Shown: piece after piece, positions 57,996-64,000 of the stretch
Layout of the letters: every line of letters begins with the position of its first letter
How positions within the stretch are numbered: position 1 is the first letter of the stretch
From: Laetiporus sulphureus 93-53
Lineage: Eukaryota > Basidiomycota > Agaricomycetes > Polyporales > Laetiporaceae
Assembly: GCF_001632365.1 (NCBI RefSeq)
Contig: NW_024468542.1
Span: 99,035 to 163,034, forward strand
Reading direction: 5' to 3'
DNA: 64,000 nt
Notes under the pieces: generated by a model
Databases searched by the model: none
What the model was told of the DNA's origin: nothing
The model's input: the letters and a program-made list of their open reading frames with translations, nothing else
Program-made: the position numbers and the translations under genes

Positions 57996-60779
57996 GATCT
58001 GCGACGATCGTCGTCTCACCCACGCAGTCTAACGGCATGTTCAAATGTTCACGAGCCTTGCAATGAAAGATGGGACTCAGAAATGTAGGCCGCGTCAAAT
58101 TGTGGTCCCGCCTCATTTCAACCCATACAATATTCCAATTCTGCGAGGTATCGAGCGAGTGAGAGGCGTTCTCCTTGGACCTCTTATCTGGTGATGGAGA
58201 AGACTGGAAATGACCCATAACCACTCATAAAGATCCAGAGATGATAAGGACTTACAGGCAAGTCTCGACTGCGGCGATGTCTATGGCGCACGCCACTGCA
58301 GCACGTCAACGGGATAAACCATGAATAAGAGATGGGGGAAAAAGGCTGCATGGACAACGGGTGGCTGTGAGGACGTATGCGAGAGAAATATGATGATAGG
58401 CACGGACACTCGTTGAATGGGCTTAAGAATATTCTACAAGATTGTAATTAGCTATTATGTCCGAGCAAAGAGGAACACTAACACACTACCGCGGCTTACA
58501 GAGCGACGCTAGCGACATCACGGGAAAAATCTGTCAGCACAGGCCCACGCGGGCGGGCCATTCCGGGGGGCACTGTGGGCAGCCAAGCCGTGGTGAACTA
58601 GACGCCCATGTTCAAGTCGCGCTCTCCCTCTGCCACACCTCACACTCCGCTCAATGGCTCACATATCTGGAGCTCACGTCGCATATCACCAGCCGCTCGG
58701 CGAAGGACGAAAAGCGACACGACGCATACCTATGCAGCCTTTGTCTCGCCGTCGTCCCGAAAACTCGACAGCAGGTAGCACCCCATATATTCGCCGCAGC
58801 GGCGCTCTGCCACTCGATCCTCCGTCCGCAACAACGGATCTGCGGAATATTCGAGGTGGTGGGACTGCGACACGACCACCACGAAGAGTGTGGTCAGACG
58901 GTTTACCAGCTATCGACACCACACTCATGAACGTCGTTCCCTATGTAAACGCACAAACAGAGCCAGCCAACGACGGTCAAACTGTTAGTCAGCCAAACCA
59001 TCTTTGTCCGTTACTGTTTGTGTGCTTACCTTGAGTTATGCAGACCCGTGAACAAGGCGATCAGCAAGCCGTTCCTCTGCCCGAGCTCCTTTCCCCCATT
59101 CTGGCAGAGATGAAACTGGGTCAGCTTGAAGGAGGTGGAACAGTGCGTGGTGATGGGATCATGGTTGCTGTGATTGAAGAGCGCAATCCACTGTCGGTGA
59201 GTTTGTGCCAGAGGATCACAATGAACACACTGACCTTCATATAGTTGCAGCCACTCAGTTCGGATGACGAGGAGGAGGAGCTGGTGGATCCATTCGGGCC
59301 AGAGCCTGAATCAATCCTATTTTCACCTTTGAGACCACATAACGTGGTCTCTGTGGCCTTGGACAAGGTGCCAGAGCCTGCAGTGATCTATTCAAGTACA
59401 TATGCAGACAATAGGCGGCCTCTCACTTCAATGGTGAGAGAACCATTAGCTCACATTTAACCGAGTTGTATCCTTACAAACAGTGGCACCATGTGCACAT
59501 TGTCAGACAAGCGACGCCTCACCCCACTGGCCATCACGGTCGAGCGCCACCGTACTATCCAGCCACTTGAACTGGAGAGACGATGGAACACACCGGCATC
59601 AGGCCAGTCAGACGGCGACGAAGACCATTCATCAGGACCAGAAGGCGGCGACTGCATTCAGCCGGTTTGGCCCGATGAAGGAAGCGATAGCCAGGTGCAC
59701 GAGCCGCACACCAGCTGCAGCGCACTCCGGTCACACCAGGAGTATGGGCCACATGCAGGTGACACCGAGACCAATGCGCAAGGGTGACTGTCATCCTTTG
59801 AAGCTACCTTCAGGCTCCCCCCTTCGTCTATCCTCTCGCGCACGATTGCAGGACGACAGCGTGTCGGATAATCAGAGATACTTACCCAAAAACGTGCGTC
59901 ATGAATCGACGGCAACGGATTCGATCAGCATCTCCGGTACGGCAGCAGAGCGGAAGAAGAGGGTCGCGGACCGGTTGAGAACTACTCGAGCGTTCGATGA
60001 CTTCTTCGAGGCCGCAGCGAGGAAGATATTGGGCGAGGGAGATGAAGCATAAGGGAGCGCCTTGGACAAGCATCTGCAGGCGGGGAGTGATGCTTATCAA
60101 CGTCGGATGTGAGTCAATGATCCTTGACCTTACCGGAAAGTGAGAGGAGGATTGGGGCGAAAATCCGTTGTACGGGAAAGATCTCAGAAGGTATAGGAAC
60201 TGGTGCTATGCAAGGAAGTTAGATTCTTTCATATATTGGTCATTGGGTCTTGAATTTTGAATTTGGGTGTCCAACCGATGATTGGTACAAGAGCAGCTTG
60301 CTATTTGTTCTTGGAGGGCACAGCTCGAATCTCGTAGGACCAAAGCAAACAATTGCGCGGCCTTCAGACGGTGCCTTTTTTCTTGGTGGAAGCAGTGCTG
60401 CCAACCATGTGAAAGAGTGAAACGCAGAATGCGCGGATATATCGTGACTTTATGAGGACTTTGATATCGCGAAGAATGAGGAGGCCTGCGACACTTGACT
60501 CAGAATCGCAGCGCTGCCAGCGGCAACGAGCGCGCAAAGCGCTCCTTTAGAGCAGCGTTATTCGCGGTCATGTGATTATTCTGGACTCAACGCGACACGG
60601 TTGTGGCGCGTGCCACACGAATCTCTACTCTAAACTCTCAGACCGTAGCCTCTTTGTACATACAAATGTGGAAGACTCCGTATTCGTATAATATAAACAA
60701 GACTTGAAAACGTTTTAGGTGGCCACTGTTTCGCCGGAAACTGTGTGCTCTCGTGTGGCGCATCGGCAAAAAAGGAAGG
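57996..60779 (+). repeat. Tandem repeat unit D (array 2), gene-bearing
   Basis: About 2784 bp. The coding blocks are open: 58654-58980 with RPENSTAGSTPYI; 59041-59200 with LLSPILAEMKLGQLEGGG; 59245-59430 with FGPEPESILFSPLRP; 59483-60052, a 189-codon block ending KILGEGDEA. GT-AG introns of about 50-60 bp separate blocks 1-3. The join between blocks 3 and 4 does not keep frame in any copy I checked. Confidence 0.75.
58654..60052 (+). CDS. Repeat-borne hypothetical protein (unit D copy)
   Basis: Second-best copy of the array protein. All four blocks are open, including a 189-codon last block rich in Ser, His and Arg and ending in the conserved TRAFDDFFEAAARKILG. Differences from unit E are scattered amino-acid changes, with no stops inside blocks. 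The upstream start equivalent to MFKSRSS lies in another frame, so the start may be at 58654. Function unknown. Confidence 0.3.
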
Positions 60780-63609
60780 TCTGCGGCGATTGTCGTCCTA
60801 CCCATGCAGTCAAATTGTATGTTCAGATGCTAGCGAGCCTTGTGATGAGAGACGAGAGTCAGAAATATAGGCTGCATCAAATTGTGGCCCTGCCTCATTT
60901 CAACCCATACAATATTCCAATTCTGCGAGGGATCGAGCGAGTGAGAGGCGTTCTCCTCGGACTTCTTATCTGGTGATGGAGAAGACGAAAAAGGACCCAT
61001 AGCCACTCATAAAGATCCAGAGATGATAAGGACTTACAGGCAAGTCTCGACTGCGACGATGTCTGTGGCGCACGCCACTGCAGCACGTCAACGGGACAAA
61101 TCATGAGTCAGAGATGGGGGAAAAGGCTGCATGGACGACGGGTGGCTCTGAGGACGTATGCGAGAGAAATATGATGATAGGCACGGACACTCATTGAATG
61201 GGCTTAAGCATATTCTAAAAGATTGTAATTAGTTATTATGTCCGAGCAAAGAGGAGCACTAACACACTACCGCGGCTTACAGAGCGACGCTAGCGACATC
61301 ACGGGAAAAATAAAAATCTGTCAGCACAGACCCACGCGGGCGGGCCATTCCGGGGGCACTGTGGGCAGCCAAGCCGCGGTGAACTAGACGCCCATGTTCA
61401 AGTCGCGCTCTTCCTCTCACCTCGCCACTCTTCTCCTGCCATACTTCACACCCCACTCAATGGCCCACGTATCTGGAGCTCACGTCGCATATCACCAGCC
61501 GCTCGGCGAAGGACGAAAAGCAGCAAGACGTGTACCTATGCAGCCTTTGTCTCGCCGTCGTCCCGAAAACTCGACAGCAGGTAGCACCCCATATATTCGT
61601 CGCAATGCTACTTTGCCACCCGAACCTCCGTCCGCACCAACGAATCTGCGCAACGCTAAAGGTGGCGAGACTGCTACACGACTACCGCGGAATACGTGGT
61701 TAGATGGTTTACCAACAATCGACAATACACTCATGAATGCTGCTCTCTATGCAACCACACAAAATCAAACGGCCAAGAACGGTCAAACTGTTAGTCAGCC
61801 TGACCAGCTACGTCCGTGAAATTTTGTGTGCTTACCTTATGTAATGCAGACCCATGGGCAAGGCGACAAGCAAGCCACTCCCTTTCCCGAATTACTCTCC
61901 CCAATCTTGGGGGAGTTGGAACTGAGTCAGCTCGAAGGTGGTGGGACAGTACGCGGAGATGGTATCATGATTGCTGTGATTGAAGACAGTAATGCACTGT
62001 CGGTCAGTTTGCGCCTGAAGGTCACAATGAACACACTGACCTTCATATAGATGCGGCCGCTTAATTCGGATGACGATGACGAGGAGCCGGCAGACCCGTT
62101 CGGGCCAGAGCCTGAATCAATCCTGTTCTCACCTTTGGGACCAAAGAATGTGGTCTCTGTGGCCTTGAAAAGTGACTTAGATGCTGGGCTGGCCTACCGG
62201 AGCACGTATATTGATAATGGGCGGCCGTATACTAGAACGGTGAGATCCTCATTTTCCCAGATTCTCCGACTTGTCTACTTACAACCAGTGCTTTCTCATG
62301 CTCGACGACAGGCGAGCCACATCTCGTCTCAGCGAACCCCATGGCCGAGCGCCACAACACCAATACGCTGCTTGTATAAGAGAGGTGAGGGGGGACCGCA
62401 CCAGCATCAGGCCGGTCAGACAGCGCCGAAGACTGCTCAGCTGGCTATGAAAGCAACAGCTGCACTCAACTGGCTGGGCTCGATGAGCGAAGCGATAGCC
62501 AAACGTGCAAGCCACGCACCAACCGCAACAGACTCTGGCCACAAGAGGAGCACGGGCCACATGCCAGCGATGCCGACACCAAGATTCAAGGGTAGCGGCC
62601 ATCTCTTGAGGCTACCATCAGCCTCCCCCCTACATTTATTTTCTCGCACACGTTCGCAGGATGACAAGACAGCAGATAACCGGGCATGCTCATCCACAAG
62701 CGCACATCATCGATTGACGGCGAGGGACTCGAGCGGCATCTCCGATGCAGCTGCAGAGAAGAAGAAGAGGGTCGTGGGCCGGTTGAGAACTACCCGAGCG
62801 TTCGATGACTTCTTCGAGGCCGCAGCGGGAAAGATATTGGGCGATGGAGATGAAGCAGAAGGGGACGCCTTGGACCAGCTTCTGGAGGCGGTGGACGACG
62901 CTGGTAACTATCAGATATGATTTAGTAATCTTTGGGCCTACCAGGAAGCGAGAGAAGGACCAAGGCGAGAATGACATGTACGGGAAAGGTCTCGGAATAT
63001 ATTGTAACTTGCGCTATGCAAAGAAGTTGGCCAAATTGTTTTCTTTCATGTTTTGTTATGTAGTGAATCATTGAATCCTCACCTTTCATAATGGATGTCG
63101 AACCCATGCATTCTACAGGAGCAGTTCGCTATGTGTTCTCGCAGGGTGCATCTCGAGTCTCGTAGGGCCTTCAGGTGGGGCCTTTGTTATCGGAAAAAGT
63201 GGTGCTGTCGACGGTGTGCGATAGCGAGATCCACAATACCAGCAAACATTTCGGGATTTCGGGAGGAATTTGATATCGAAAAGAAAGAGAAGACCATACG
63301 ACAGTTGAAGAGAATCGCAGTACCGCCAGCAGCAGGCCGTCCGACGAGCGCTCAGCGCACAAAGCTTTCGGCGCTTTGAGAGCAGCACTATTCGCGGTCA
63401 TGTGATTATTTGGGGCTCAACGCGACACGGTCGTGGCGCGCGCCACACAAATCTCTATTCCAAACTCTCAGACCTCAGCCTCCTTGTACATACAAATGTG
63501 TATGCTTCCGTATTCGTATTATATAAACAAGGCTTGAGAACGTTTCAGGGTGGCCTCTATTTCGCCGAAAACTGTGTGCTCTCGTGTGGCGCATCGGCAA
63601 AAAGAGAAG
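60780..63609 (+). repeat. Tandem repeat unit E (array 2), best preserved
   Basis: About 2830 bp and the most intact unit. It ends with the start of a further unit (63610-64000) that runs out of the window. Two palindromic motifs, GGCGCGCGCC-like near 63435 and GGCGCACGCC-like near 61065, recur at equivalent places in the other units (8909, 12142, 60613; 14455, 58283, 63896). Confidence 0.75.
61394..62920 (+). CDS. Repeat-borne hypothetical protein (unit E copy)
   Basis: Not recognised. Best-preserved copy of the five. Putative exons: 61394 to about 61789 (MFKSRSSSHLATLLLP start, PLSRRRPENSTAGSTPYI, LPTIDNTLM), then 61850-62000 (LLSPILGELELSQLEGGGT, GDGIMIAVIE) and from 62051 (SDDDDEEPADPFGPEPESI). 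The last part continues open to a basic, Ser-rich region and a predicted helical C-terminus, RTTRAFDDFFEAAAGKILG. Here the frame stays open straight through the last putative intron, unlike the other copies. There is no signal peptide, membrane span, transposase or nuclease motif. The conserved blocks with open frames in several copies suggest a real protein once, perhaps carried by a mobile or subtelomeric repeat. Confidence 0.35.
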
Positions 63610-64000
63610 GTCTGCGACGATTGTCGTCCTACCCACGCAGTCTAATTTTATGTTCAGATGCTAACGAGCCTTGTGATGAGAGACGGGACTTGAAAACGTA
63701 GACTGTGCCACATTCCGATCCTATTCCACTTCAATGTACACAACCCTCCAGGTCCATGAGGGATCGAGCAACTGAGGGTGCTCTTCTCGAACTTCTGATC
63801 CGGCGACAGATAAAACGGGATCCGGCCTAGCACTCACAAAAAATTCACAGATGATAAGAATCTACGGGCAAGTCTCGACTGCAGCGATGTCTGTGGCGCA
63901 CGCCACTGCGGCACGCCATCGAGACTGTCACAGATTTTCGCCACAAAGTCCGCACGTGACTTTTCTCACACTACAGATCACGTGCTTCACCAATATCTCA

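Overview
The window reads as nuclear DNA of a filamentous basidiomycete, most likely a lignocellulose-degrading Agaricomycete. Genes are densely interrupted by introns of about 45-60 bp with GTRNGT donors (a few GC donors). There is a GH7 cellobiohydrolase and a paralogous pair of 7-TM proteins of a kind common in Agaricomycetes. The intergenic DNA holds repeats and decayed gene copies. All exon models were made by hand from splice signals and frame continuity, so exon edges are predictions.

Layout: 1-2.8 kb has no convincing gene and holds a 100-N gap. 2.85-4.89 kb (-) is the 12-exon GH7 gene. 5-8.7 kb is gene-poor. 8.76-14.77 kb is tandem array 1: two ~2.75 kb units, minus orientation, one carrying a 649-bp foldback element. 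16.1-31.3 kb is the most interesting stretch: a small hypothetical gene; a UstYa/DUF3328 oxidase; a GNAT acetyltransferase; a single-pass membrane protein; a secreted precursor with five near-identical core peptides, one per exon; a second UstYa-like gene with altered metal-binding motifs; a 7-TM protein; a dead UstYa fragment; a membrane-anchored METTL24-like methyltransferase; and a dead methyltransferase fragment. 31.8-47.5 kb is mostly housekeeping: a securin-like protein, a short Zn2Cys6 protein, a CHK2/Rad53/Cds1 kinase, a secreted His-rich protein, two tandem glyoxalase I genes and a long disordered nuclear-type protein. 48.0-51.9 kb (-) holds two paralogous secreted precursors, again with one repeat per exon and dibasic sites between repeats. 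54.0-55.2 kb (-) is an inverted copy of the 7-TM gene. 55.8-64.0 kb is tandem array 2: at least three further units in plus orientation.

How the parts may work together: a Kex2-type repeat precursor between two UstYa-family genes, with an acetyltransferase and a methyltransferase nearby, has the make-up of a fungal dikaritin-type RiPP cluster (ustiloxin, phomopsin, asperipin, victorin). Here the cores are of the form SPxDA(I/V)FLxP and are built as symmetric phase-1 exons. The 48-52 kb precursors form a second, unrelated family with the same exon-per-peptide logic (phase-2 introns) and no visible modifying enzymes. The peptide products and any chemistry are inference; the repeats, dibasic sites, exon phases and enzyme motifs are visible in the sequence.
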